This document shows, one piece after another, positions 43,521 through 52,437 of a stretch of DNA of 64,000 nucleotides; within the stretch, counting starts at the first letter, position 1; every line of letters begins with the position of its first letter. The position numbers and the translations under genes are program-made. This DNA is from Pseudanabaena sp. BC1403 (GTDB taxonomy: Bacteria > Cyanobacteriota > Cyanobacteriia > Pseudanabaenales > Pseudanabaenaceae), in assembly GCF_002914585.1 (NCBI RefSeq), contig NZ_PDDM01000024.1, forward strand, positions 28,667 to 92,666, given 5' to 3'. Below the pieces are notes generated by a model. The model worked only from the letters and a program-made list of their open reading frames with translations, was not told the DNA's origin and made no database searches.

Positions 43521-44456
43521 TTTAGCATTTGCACCCAAAGAAATGATCATGGAGCCAATCACTACCGCGATCGCGCCACTATAGCCCAACAAACTTAGAG
43601 GCGATGGCGTTAAAAACTGAGGCGCAAAACTTGGCAAGATCGCCGAGGCAGCTAAAGTAACGAGAGGCGCAAGAGTAATCACTGCACTAACCCGTGAGGC
43701 TTCCCAATGTTCAAGAGCCGCCGCAAATGCTCCATAAGCAATCAAAGTATTAAAAGCGCAAAAGATGAGGGCAACCAAGGGTAATCCAGATAGAGTGAAG
43801 AGTCTAGTCGGATGAGCCATTGGTGCAAATAGAGTTGCCGCGCTGAGATATAAGCATAACAATACGGAAGTCGAAGGTAGATTGAGTAATAGTTGCTTTT
43901 GGGCGAGTCCATAAAATGCCCAAACAATCGCCCCTAGGACTAGCAGCGTATTGCCCCACATATATGTGTCAAAACTGGTAACTAGCGATCGCACTTGGTC
44001 ATGGGAAAACAGCAACAGTCCACAAACGAGAATTGCTACGCCACCCCATTGCCGATAGGTGTATTTTTCTTTAAATATGACCAATGAAGCCAGTCCCATC
44101 ATCACAGGGGCGATTTGGGTAATTACTTGAGCATTATTGGCTGAGGTTTTGCCAACACCGATTAAAAATAAAATATAGTTGAGCGACAGTCCTCCAACGG
44201 CAACTAAAAACAATGGCAAGGAAATTTTCTGCAATTGTTGCAATGTCGGTAGTTGTTGACGTAGCGCTAGGTATCCTCCTAAGAAAACCCCTGAAACAGT
44301 AAAGCGAAACCAAGTAACTGTAAAGGGATCTAGCTGTTGGAGGACGATCTTGAGAGCGATCGCCAAAAATCCCCATAGCAAAACTGTTATTAGCGATAGC
44401 GCCAGACCTAAACGCGATCGCCCAGAAACTTGATGTAAACGTATCGAAGAGGGCAT
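43515..44456 (-). CDS. EamA/DMT-family transporter
   Basis: A 313-residue membrane protein with about ten helices and two EamA repeats (1-150, 160-300). Marks: FTVTWFRFTVSGVFLGGYLALR and GGLSLNYILFLIGVGKTSANNAQVITQIAPVMMGL in the first half, and GAFAAALEHWEASRVSAVITLAPLV in the second. The family exports small metabolites and drugs; the substrate is unknown. Confidence 0.88.
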   Translation of the reverse strand: MPSSIRLHQVSGRSRLGLALSLITVLLWGFLAIALKIVLQQLDPFTVTWFRFTVSGVFLGGYLALRQQLPTLQQLQKISLPLFLVAVGGLSLNYILFLIGVGKTSANNAQVITQIAPVMMGLASLVIFKEKYTYRQWGGVAILVCGLLLFSHDQVRSLVTSFDTYMWGNTLLVLGAIVWAFYGLAQKQLLLNLPSTSVLLCLYLSAATLFAPMAHPTRLFTLSGLPLVALIFCAFNTLIAYGAFAAALEHWEASRVSAVITLAPLVTLAASAILPSFAPQFLTPSPLSLLGYSGAIAVVIGSMIISLGANAKN

Positions 44457-44507
44457 TGCAGTTTGGTCTCATAAAATTAAGAGAGGCGGATGCGCCCCTT
44501 CTTAATT

Positions 44508-44771
44508 TTATGCAAACATATCGACACTAGAGGAGTAAATTGGCTCAACATGAATAGCTATAACGCGCTTAGGACGGACTAGCAAAATTTCATTTAGTTC
44601 GGCTCTTACAGGAATAGGCATCAGATCATCCTCACCTGCTTTTGCCTTAAATTGCGATGCGTACCAAGTTTTGACTTCTTCGATAGTTGTAAATTTCGTT
44701 GTGACTTCCTGCCCACCTTCTAGTTTTAAATGCACGACATATTCGTTTGGCTTTTTAGGTTCTCTCGGCAT
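44508..44771 (-). CDS. Conserved small hypothetical protein
   Basis: An 87-residue soluble protein: MPREPKKPNEYVVHLKLEGGQEVTTKFTT then PIPVRAELNEILLVRPKRVIAIHVEPIYSS. Looks like a small beta-rich cyanobacterial protein. No function known. The start has a clean ATG; the EamA gene lies downstream on the same strand with a 51-base gap. Confidence 0.6.
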   Translation of the reverse strand: MPREPKKPNEYVVHLKLEGGQEVTTKFTTIEEVKTWYASQFKAKAGEDDLMPIPVRAELNEILLVRPKRVIAIHVEPIYSSSVDMFA

Positions 44772-44841
44772 CTTGATCTACTCCGTCTAAGTTTCACGTA
44801 ATCAAGCTGAATTATAGCAACGGTAAAGATGCTTAATACAT

Positions 44842-44893
44842 AAAACCCAAAAAGCACAGGTGACGTTAATACCTCTTTTGCTTTTTGGGTTTT
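44842..44893. repeat. Palindrome in a divergent spacer
   Basis: 15-base arms AAAACCCAAAAAGCA and complement (44842-44856, 44879-44893). It lies between divergent genes at 44771 and 45009. Confidence 0.75.
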
Positions 44894-45008
44894 GAATAGA
44901 AGGGATTGGCGCTGCGATAATATTGATGGTCTAAACCAAATAGATTTTAAAAGCACTGCAAAGTAAGGCTTTCAAAAACTATTTGTACATTAAACAAAGG
45001 AATTTAGA

Positions 45009-46643
45009 GTGAAAATTCATAAGTGGGCGATCGCCATATTATTGTGGGGTTTCCTGTTTAGGGCTGTATGCGCTATTTATCTCAACATCGGCTTTGACGA
45101 AGCTTACTACTACCTCTACACCCAAAATCTCAACTTAAGTTATTTCGATCACCCCCCACTGGTTGCCTTTACAGCAGGGATTGGGATCTGGCTGACTGGT
45201 GCAGTTACACCTTTTACAATCAGGCTTGGTGGCGTTTTACTTTATACAGGGACATTAATATTCTCTTATCTAGCTAGTAAAAAGCTTTTTGGCGATCGCA
45301 CAGCGACTTTAACTCTGGCGATTCTGACGACAATTCCTATTTTTCAGATTGCCTTTGGGATTCTCACTCTGCCTGATAATGCCTTGATGTTTTTCTGGGC
45401 GGCTTGTTTATGGGTTGCTGCTGAAGAATTTTTTCCATCCGATCAGACTGACAAATATCAACCGACCTATCGCCTTGCCATAATCGGTTTATGCGTTGGT
45501 TTAGCATTTTTAGGCAAGTATCATGGCTTGCTCTTAGGTGGAGGACTGGTACTATTTTGCTTGCTAAGTAGTCGTCATCGAAGCGCCCTATTTTCAGTCT
45601 GGACATTGGCAGCGATCGCACTATTTGCGATCTCCATTTCTCCTGTGCTGCTGTGGAATGCTCAGCATGAATTTGCCTCATTTCGCTTTCAGAGTGCGCG
45701 AGCTGTGCCGTCACAAGGCTATAACCTAGAGCGTTTGTTGGTAACGATTCTTCTAGCGCTCGGCTATTTGTTTCCCACGTTTGGGATTCCTTTATGGTGG
45801 ACAAGTTTTCGCACTGTGGGGGGATTAGTTAAAGCTGCCGCAAGGCAAGGTAAGAGGGATGAAAATAACCCTGAGCAGAATTATGAATTAGCGATCGTCG
45901 AAGATCGTCTTCGCAACAAGCAATTACTAATTCTTTGCGTATCGATGCCCATTTTCTTTGGGTTCACCTTTATGGGTGGATTCATTCAAATTCTGCCCTC
46001 TTGGCATATGCCAGGATTTTTTGGTGCAACACTTTTATTAGGCGAAAGGGCAGCGCAGGTGCAGTTAAAACGCCCAAAATTTATTCGCAATTGGCTCTGG
46101 GGATCGGGCATGGTGATTTTACCACTTATGCTCGTTGGCTTGCTCCATGTACATCTAGGGATCGCTCAAAAAGGTGGAGATGCTGCGATCGCGGGTGGCT
46201 TTTGGGAAGCAAAGGATGATCCTTCCACACAAATGATTGATATTGAGCAGTTGCGTCAAGCCTTTATTGATTCGCCAATGTTGAATGCAGAATTACAAAA
46301 ATCGGATTTTGTATTTAGCAATAATTTCTTTGTAGCGGGACAAGTAGCGATGGCGATCCAGCCATTGGGTAAAAAAATTACTTGTTTTGATGAAGATCTG
46401 CGTGGATTTGCCTATTGGAGTAAAGCTGAAGATTTCGTTGGCAAGAGTTCTTTGTACATCACTTCAGAACAATTTATGAAGGATGAGAGATTTCCCAAAC
46501 CTCTCGAAAAGTACAAAGGTTACTTTCAATCCTTAGAAAAAATTGCGGATATTCCCATTAAACGCGGAGGTCAAGCAGTCCAAATTTTCCCAGTATATCG
46601 CGCTTCACCAATGTTAAAAGCATATCCACGCCCCTATGGATAG
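45009..46643 (+). CDS. GT39/ArnT-type glycosyltransferase
   Basis: A 544-residue membrane protein with a GTG start. About ten helices. The catalytic-site motif is FDEAYYYLY with D30-E31 in the first loop, and YFDHPPLVAF follows, as in ArnT and mannosyltransferase family 39. They move a sugar from a lipid-phosphate carrier to an acceptor in the periplasm. The C-terminal third is a soluble domain with an unusual SNNFFVAGQVAM stretch. Ends at a clean terminator. Confidence 0.85.
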   Translation: MKIHKWAIAILLWGFLFRAVCAIYLNIGFDEAYYYLYTQNLNLSYFDHPPLVAFTAGIGIWLTGAVTPFTIRLGGVLLYTGTLIFSYLASKKLFGDRTATLTLAILTTIPIFQIAFGILTLPDNALMFFWAACLWVAAEEFFPSDQTDKYQPTYRLAIIGLCVGLAFLGKYHGLLLGGGLVLFCLLSSRHRSALFSVWTLAAIALFAISISPVLLWNAQHEFASFRFQSARAVPSQGYNLERLLVTILLALGYLFPTFGIPLWWTSFRTVGGLVKAAARQGKRDENNPEQNYELAIVEDRLRNKQLLILCVSMPIFFGFTFMGGFIQILPSWHMPGFFGATLLLGERAAQVQLKRPKFIRNWLWGSGMVILPLMLVGLLHVHLGIAQKGGDAAIAGGFWEAKDDPSTQMIDIEQLRQAFIDSPMLNAELQKSDFVFSNNFFVAGQVAMAIQPLGKKITCFDEDLRGFAYWSKAEDFVGKSSLYITSEQFMKDERFPKPLEKYKGYFQSLEKIADIPIKRGGQAVQIFPVYRASPMLKAYPRPYG

Positions 46644-46656
46644 CTAAGAGCCCCCC

Positions 46657-46697
46657 GATAAAAAACAAGAGAGATGAGTTCTCTCTTGTTTTTTATC
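46657..46697 (+). terminator. Terminator after the GT39 gene
   Basis: Arms 46657-46673 and 46681-46697 (GATAAAAAACAAGAGAG and complement) with a T-rich 3' side. Confidence 0.8.
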
Positions 46698-46705
46698 GCA
46701 ATGTA

Positions 46706-46794
46706 ATACCAATTCACAAAAGTGTGACAACACTTTTGTGAATTAAAAACCAAACCCTGTAAGGGTTTTAAAAACACAAAATGGCTGCGCCACT
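46706..46794. repeat. MITE-like element A, truncated copy 3
   Basis: Matches the left 89 bases of element A (38319-38421) and then stops. It is replaced by the next palindrome from 46796. Confidence 0.85.
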
Positions 46795-46795
46795 C

Positions 46796-46850
46796 AAAAC
46801 TCAAATTAATAAAGGCGGAGCGAAGCTCCACCTTTATTAATTTGGGTTTT
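46796..46850. repeat. Palindrome with element B-like 3' flank
   Basis: Arms 46796-46821 and 46825-46850 with a few mismatches, loop GAA. Followed by TATGTCCTAATCAAAGCTTACAT, as after the palindrome at 42812. The spacer 46644-46944 holds only these elements. Confidence 0.8.
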
Positions 46851-46909
46851 ATGTCCTAATCAAAGCTTACATGGGCATATGTCTTGACTTGACGGGCTAT
46901 AGCTACATC

Positions 46910-46953
46910 AAAAATTAGTGGTGTGGGACAAATCCCCGACACCACTAATTTTT
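46910..46953 (-). terminator. Terminator of the cNMP-protein gene
   Basis: Arms AAAAATTAGTGGTGT and complement (46910-46924, 46939-46953); the gene's stop lies within. Confidence 0.75.
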
Positions 46954-47406
46954 AGCTGGTAATGTCGTAGTAGCAGCTTTTAACTCATTGAGTTTTATGT
47001 TTTGGCTACGGATGCGGCGAGATAGCAGACGAATAATATTGACAGCAATATCGGGAGTCTCATCGATCGCTTCATATAGTTGTTGCTGCGTTAGCACCAG
47101 ACAATCACAACCAGAAATCGCTGTCACCGAAGCCGATCGCGGTTCCGCGTCAAAAAGTGACATTTCTCCAAAGCAACTACCTTTCTCTAACAGGGCTAGT
47201 TCCTGACCCTTTGAATGCACCCGCACCTGACCTGCAACAACAATATATAGGGATCGCCCTTCCTGACCTTCTAAAAAAATTATTTTGCCAGGTGGATAGG
47301 AAACCTCGTTCATGATCGAAGCAAGGCGAACCAAAAAGTCATCACGCAATTCCTTGAAAATCGGAACTCCGCGCACCAATAGTAATCGATCAATACTGGT
47401 TAACAT
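46945..47406 (-). CDS. Cyclic-nucleotide-binding domain protein
   Basis: A 153-residue protein made of a single cNMP-binding domain: FLEGQEGRSLYIVVAGQVRV, the phosphate-binding FGEMSLFDAEPRSASVTAI with conserved Glu and Arg, and a final helix. No DNA-binding domain follows, so it is not a transcription factor. It starts three bases after the stop of the translocase-HEAT gene, so it should act with that protein and sense cAMP or cGMP. Confidence 0.85.
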   Translation of the reverse strand: MLTSIDRLLLVRGVPIFKELRDDFLVRLASIMNEVSYPPGKIIFLEGQEGRSLYIVVAGQVRVHSKGQELALLEKGSCFGEMSLFDAEPRSASVTAISGCDCLVLTQQQLYEAIDETPDIAVNIIRLLSRRIRSQNIKLNELKAATTTLPAKN

Positions 47407-47409
47407 CGC

Positions 47410-50400
47410 CTAAGATTCCCCATCCCTATTTGGTTTGCCGCTCATTCTGGCTCTTATTTCAGTATCTAAATCTTGACTGTCATGCAAATTATCACTTAGA
47501 TTTAGGGTGTTTTTCCCATTATTTTGAAAGTAATGGGAAATTGCCCTCGCTTGAGCAAGCACCAAAGAATCTCGATCGTTTAGCAAATGTGGCAAAACCT
47601 TGATCAGCGATCGCGGTGAAGCGACTTGCAAATAAGCAATCACTGCCTCCCTGACAAAACCTGTGGGATGTTCTAGACATTTCAACATCGCATCCGCAGG
47701 CAGTCTCCAATGTTCTGTGCGTCCCACATGAAAACAGCAAGCTAAAGTCCAATCTGATAAGCAATAGCGTATATCTACAAGTTGTTGTAAGCGGCTAGAT
47801 GGTGACAGAGGCTCATAAGTATGAAGGTTAGAGAGGATACTTAATTTGTCAGCGATCGAGCGATTATCAACCACAGACAAAATAATTTGTTTAACACTCA
47901 AGTCAACAGTATTGTCCAAAATTTCCATGCCACGAGCAAGGCTGCTCTTGGAGTCAGACAGAATATTAAAAGCCGCCGCCTGAATGGCTGATGCTGAATA
48001 AAGCAATTTCATCATTAGAAAAATTCGCTCTAAGCTATTGATAGCTTCATTCCGTAAAGAATCAAGCAATAAGCCAGCTTCTGTGCTTGAGCTTTCATCA
48101 ATAGACATATCTACTACTCCCGCCCAAACCTCCGTCATCACTCCTAGCTCTTGAATCACCATTTTTTCAATACCACTACGCCCTATCAGTTCCAGAACCG
48201 CTTCAATACCATGCTCTTGAGGAATCCTAATTAGGGTGCGTAAGATTTGTCGTCGATGCTTACCCCAAGATTTAGCTAAATTATTGGCAAGTACCGAAAT
48301 AGATGCCTGAGAGCCTATTTCCCCCAAAATATCCCAAGCCTGCATCCGCACATTATCAGGACTGCGATCGCTACAGGATAGCTCTAACAAAGATGGAATT
48401 GCATCATCTCCAAGAGCTACCAGAGCTTCATAGGAGGCTTTGCGCGTTGCTTTATAATGCAGACCGCGAATAATCGATGGGAAATATTCACTAGCACGAG
48501 TAGCTGCGATCGCTCTTAGTAATGCACATCGCACTTCAATCGATGGATCTTGCAATAATTGTGGTACATAAAAACGCAAAGACTGCATAAAAGCCGCTTC
48601 TGCCAAAGCCCGACAGCCAAGCACTCGCTCAGGCTGTGATGAACTGGTGATCATATGCCGCAAAGTATTGGTTGCTTCAGCAACCTGTGACGAAGCCCCT
48701 AGCCTCATCATCAGAGCGACGGCAGTACCACGAATAATTGGATTTTGTTCTGGCCCCAGATATTTCCGTAATCCGTCAATATCACGATTTTTTTCATCAG
48801 CCAGCAACACGTAGCGTAAGCATAAAGCTTGTACCTGAGGTGATGCATTAGGTGATTGCATCACCTCGCGAATATAAGTCAAATATCTAGGTTCAGGATT
48901 TTCTAGCATTGCCTGAATGCTTTGCGCTTGCAAATCTGGTGTCATCTGCGACAACATAGGCGCAAGGGTTTCACCCACAGATAGCGGCACAATTTGCGTC
49001 AATAGGTCAATACAAACCGCTTGTTCCGTCTGAGTTTCAGCTCTGGTCATTGACTCTGATACCGCCCGACGCACTTCGCGAGTATCAACAGTTGACAGGC
49101 TCAGCTGCCCACGCTCAACACTCTGGATCAAAAGTTCTAAATAGCCCCTTCGCAACAACCAAATAACTACTACCCAGACAATAGCAACAAGGACAATGAC
49201 TCCTGCAAACCAATGAGCGGAAATATCCGTACTGATATTATTGCGCCTAAAAATTTCACTGACAACCCAAATTAAAACCCCCGCACCACCTGTTGCCAAT
49301 GGATCGGCGATGCCTCTGACAAAGGATTGAATCTGGCTACGAAGCGAATCAGGTACAGCCTGAAAGAGTGTAGGCGCGGTCGCCGCTACAATTGTAAACC
49401 GAAATAGTTCATCAAAGAATTTCAGAACAACGAAACCTGTTAACACCCCAAAAGGCGCAAACCCAGCGATCGTGCCTGTAATGATGATGCCTATCGGGGG
49501 CATTAGTACCGCAAAAAACACACCAATTCGTTCAATAATGCGACTAGAGCCAAAAAGCTGGAGAGCGAGCTTAAAGACTCCCATAATCCCACCAAAAATC
49601 CCCAGAAAGCTGCCGATCGCCTCTTCAGTTTTAAGATGAATTTCCAGTTGGGACTGATACTGAAACTCAATCATGAAAAATAAAACTTGGGCAGCAATAA
49701 AGAAGCCAAACAAAAGCCAGACATACTTGCGAATATTGCCTTTGAGAGTACGGGTAGAAACTTCGCGATCTTCTTCACTGTTATAGACAGAATTAGGAAA
49801 AGCTTGTTTATAACGGGTACTCAGAAAAAACAGTACACAAGAACCGATCGCTAGCATCAAACAAGTGGCTAGGGTCATATTCGCTGCCCCGCCACCCCAA
49901 GCCACCAAAAATGGATAGGAAAAACCACCTACTATTTCGGCAACAATAATTCCTGTACTAATCAAGGGAAAAGCGCGCTTAATTTCCCGAATATTAAATA
50001 ACTGGTTTGCCGCAATATCATTGTTAATATTGCTGAGTACATAAATGCCCTCAACCCATAGGCGAATCCCAAATACAGCCGCCATATATGTAAACGAGCC
50101 TTTTTGCATCAACCCCATCCAGGCAAAGGGCAATGGTAATGCAAGCAAGCAAGAAATTCCCAACATCACCCAACGCAAAGGAAATAGCTTTTGCAACCAA
50201 GAGTAAAAAACCCCAAAAGCAGTTACGACAAAGGCAGTAGCAATATATACCCAAGTCAGTTTTTCGGCTGTATAGGCTTCGAGAAATAGGGTAGAGCTAG
50301 AATACTCAAGCCATACCGCTCCAATCGATGTTGCACCGTAAAATAAAAACATCAAAAACGTGCGTTCAGCTTCGTCTGGACGCAGGTTGACGATTTTTAG

Positions 50401-50448
50401 AAATCGGCGCATCGAAGAATTAGAGTTAGGAATGACAGGTGCGGTCAT
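47410..50448 (-). CDS. Translocase-like membrane protein fused to HEAT repeats
   Basis: A 1012-residue protein from ATG 50448. The first 450 residues form about twelve helices in the manner of ATP/ADP translocase (NTT)-related MFS proteins: LRPDEAERTFLMFLFYGATSIGAVW at the start, then FFIAAQVLFFMIEFQYQS and a GxLxGxFxxLKF-type stretch. Residues about 500-960 contain HEAT repeats (VRCALLRAIAATRASEY, ASYEALVALGDDAIPSLLEL). The substrate is unknown; the family resemblance to nucleotide carriers is weak. Operon with the cNMP-binding protein suggests regulation by cyclic nucleotide. Its 5' end overlaps the divergent nuclease transcript leader. Confidence 0.72.
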   Translation of the reverse strand: MTAPVIPNSNSSMRRFLKIVNLRPDEAERTFLMFLFYGATSIGAVWLEYSSSTLFLEAYTAEKLTWVYIATAFVVTAFGVFYSWLQKLFPLRWVMLGISCLLALPLPFAWMGLMQKGSFTYMAAVFGIRLWVEGIYVLSNINNDIAANQLFNIREIKRAFPLISTGIIVAEIVGGFSYPFLVAWGGGAANMTLATCLMLAIGSCVLFFLSTRYKQAFPNSVYNSEEDREVSTRTLKGNIRKYVWLLFGFFIAAQVLFFMIEFQYQSQLEIHLKTEEAIGSFLGIFGGIMGVFKLALQLFGSSRIIERIGVFFAVLMPPIGIIITGTIAGFAPFGVLTGFVVLKFFDELFRFTIVAATAPTLFQAVPDSLRSQIQSFVRGIADPLATGGAGVLIWVVSEIFRRNNISTDISAHWFAGVIVLVAIVWVVVIWLLRRGYLELLIQSVERGQLSLSTVDTREVRRAVSESMTRAETQTEQAVCIDLLTQIVPLSVGETLAPMLSQMTPDLQAQSIQAMLENPEPRYLTYIREVMQSPNASPQVQALCLRYVLLADEKNRDIDGLRKYLGPEQNPIIRGTAVALMMRLGASSQVAEATNTLRHMITSSSQPERVLGCRALAEAAFMQSLRFYVPQLLQDPSIEVRCALLRAIAATRASEYFPSIIRGLHYKATRKASYEALVALGDDAIPSLLELSCSDRSPDNVRMQAWDILGEIGSQASISVLANNLAKSWGKHRRQILRTLIRIPQEHGIEAVLELIGRSGIEKMVIQELGVMTEVWAGVVDMSIDESSSTEAGLLLDSLRNEAINSLERIFLMMKLLYSASAIQAAAFNILSDSKSSLARGMEILDNTVDLSVKQIILSVVDNRSIADKLSILSNLHTYEPLSPSSRLQQLVDIRYCLSDWTLACCFHVGRTEHWRLPADAMLKCLEHPTGFVREAVIAYLQVASPRSLIKVLPHLLNDRDSLVLAQARAISHYFQNNGKNTLNLSDNLHDSQDLDTEIRARMSGKPNRDGES

Positions 50449-50486
50449 CTGGGTGTATTCATGGATGATGGCGATCGTTTGACGAT

Positions 50487-51305
50487 ATGGTACTACAAGA
50501 ACGCAAATCTGCAATGACAGCTATTTCGGCAATTACTTCAATTTCGCAAGGACATCTCAATATTTGGGAAATTTGTCGGCGTAGATATCAATATAGTTTT
50601 TTAGAGGAGTTGAGTTTGCCCGAAGCTGATTTGCAGCGCAAAAAAAATTTGCTGTTAGGATCAAATTTTCACTTGCTGATGCAACAAAAGGAGCTAGGGC
50701 TGGATGTATCGTCACTAGCAAGTAGTGATCCGAAGTTGCAATCGTGGCTAGCTGCCTTTGAGCATCAGCCACCAGCAATGATTGATGGTGATCGCCTCTG
50801 TGAACATCGACGTACATTAGAAATGCCAATCGAAATATCGCTGCATCATAGTGAGAATAGCGATCATGGTCAAGCGTGTTTTGTCTTAACTGCAATTTAC
50901 GACTTTTTGATTTTGGGCGATCATCAAGCGCAAATACTTGATTGGAAAACCCATCAAGTTGCGATCGCATCTGAAAAATTAAAAACCAATTGGCAAACCC
51001 GCCTCTATTTATATTTATTAGCCAAAACTACTAGCTATGTACCTGAGCAATTATCAATGACCTATTGGTTTGCGAATACCGCCGAATCAGTGATTATTGA
51101 TTACTCACAAGTAGAACACGATCAAACTGAAAAAAAATTACAGCAAATCTTGCAGGCGATCTCTCAAGCTCAAGACTATCCAAAATTAGTGATTGATAGC
51201 CCTGATTGTAAATATTGTGAGTTTCGCGATCGCTGCGATCGGGGCGATATGTTGACTAGTGTTATACCTAGCAATATCTTCGATATCCCCGAGGTAACAG
51301 TTTAG
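50487..51305 (+). CDS. RecB-like PD-(D/E)XK nuclease with Fe-S motif
   Basis: A 272-residue protein; ATG 50487 or the in-frame ATG at 50514 could start it, and neither has a clear ribosome site. An N-terminal Cys (EICRRRYQYSFLEEL) and the C-terminal CKYCEFRDRC fit the four-Cys Fe-S cluster of RecB/AddB/Cas4 nucleases. The nuclease core reads TAIYDFLILGDHQAQILDWKTHQ, with the D and D-x-K residues. No cas genes adjacent, so it is a stand-alone repair- or recombination-type nuclease. Confidence 0.8.
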   Translation: MVLQERKSAMTAISAITSISQGHLNIWEICRRRYQYSFLEELSLPEADLQRKKNLLLGSNFHLLMQQKELGLDVSSLASSDPKLQSWLAAFEHQPPAMIDGDRLCEHRRTLEMPIEISLHHSENSDHGQACFVLTAIYDFLILGDHQAQILDWKTHQVAIASEKLKTNWQTRLYLYLLAKTTSYVPEQLSMTYWFANTAESVIIDYSQVEHDQTEKKLQQILQAISQAQDYPKLVIDSPDCKYCEFRDRCDRGDMLTSVIPSNIFDIPEVTV

Positions 51306-51324
51306 AAATACTCTTCTGAAGATA

Positions 51325-52437
51325 TTACATAAATCTCTTTAAAACTTCTACAGTCGCTTGTCCAGTTTTCTCCCAGCTAAATAGCTTAGCTCTGGCTAGT
51401 CCAAGCTGTGAGAGATGAGATCTCAATCCCGAATCATTAGCGATCGCCTGCATCGCATCCGTAATTTCTTCCACCTTATAAGGATCGATTAAAATCGCTG
51501 CATCTCCTGCAACTTCAGGCAAAGACGACAGGTTAGAGGTAATCACTGGTGTCCCACAAGCCATTGCTTCGAGTACGGGCAAACCAAATCCTTCCCATAG
51601 CGATGGAAATACTAAGGCGATCGCACCCCTAATAATTTTGGGCAAATCATCATAAGGAACATAATCCAGAAATTTAACGCGATCGACAATACCTAACTCT
51701 TGTACTTGTTTTTTTAAAGCTGGTGTGTAGCGCTGATCTGATGGCCCCACTAACCAAAGTTGGTACTCCTGATTTGATGATAAATTTGCGAAGGAGGAAA
51801 TTAGACGACTAATATTTTTATAAGGGTCATGTCTACCTATATATAGGAAGTATGGATTTAGCGATTCAGAATGTGATGTCTCTTCCATTACTGGTCGAAA
51901 ATGCTTAGAATCATAAGCTAAAAGAATCGGTGTAATCTTATTAGATGGAATATTGCAAAACTTAACGATATCTCGAGCAGTAGACTGAGAGTTACAAATA
52001 ATATGCTCTGCTTGATTTAGAACTTGAGGAACATAGTATCGATGGTAAGGAGTAAGGGGAGAAAACCGTTTCGGGAACCTCAGTGGAATAAAATCATGGA
52101 CCATTACCACACTACGACATTGAGAATACAATGGAGCTTCCGTAATTGGTGAAAATAAAAGCTGCGATTGTAGCAGGTTATAAATTCTCGGTAATTGAAA
52201 TTGCGTCCAAATCAAGCGCCTAAAATGTCCTTTTGTCCCTTGTGCAGAAGTTAAGTTATTAGGAATTAAATAACTATGAAATTCGGGACAACTCTCAGAA
52301 CATAGTAGCGTAGGGTTAAGATCTTTTAAGCAAGGAAAAAGACTTTTAGTATAGTTACTTATACCTGTTGATTTAAATAAAAGATTCGACAAGTTAACTA
52401 TTAACTTGTGTTTGTGGAGACTCTGTAGATCACTCAT
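51325..52437 (-). CDS. GT4 glycosyltransferase 1
   Basis: A 370-residue GT-B enzyme of family 4: Gly-rich [14 protein letters not shown] and the nucleotide-sugar motif [22 protein letters not shown] with the EX7E glutamates. It overlaps the upstream gene in TAATG. Part of the surface-glycan cluster; the sugar transferred is unknown. Confidence 0.92.
   Translation of the reverse strand: MSDLQSLHKHKLIVNLSNLLFKSTGISNYTKSLFPCLKDLNPTLLCSESCPEFHSYLIPNNLTSAQGTKGHFRRLIWTQFQLPRIYNLLQSQLLFSPITEAPLYSQCRSVVMVHDFIPLRFPKRFSPLTPYHRYYVPQVLNQAEHIICNSQSTARDIVKFCNIPSNKITPILLAYDSKHFRPVMEETSHSESLNPYFLYIGRHDPYKNISRLISSFANLSSNQEYQLWLVGPSDQRYTPALKKQVQELGIVDRVKFLDYVPYDDLPKIIRGAIALVFPSLWEGFGLPVLEAMACGTPVITSNLSSLPEVAGDAAILIDPYKVEEITDAMQAIANDSGLRSHLSQLGLARAKLFSWEKTGQATVEVLKRFM

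Noticed and set aside
45364..45804. 146-codon frame antisense to the GT39 gene
   Set aside because: Shadow; no start context and no family pattern.
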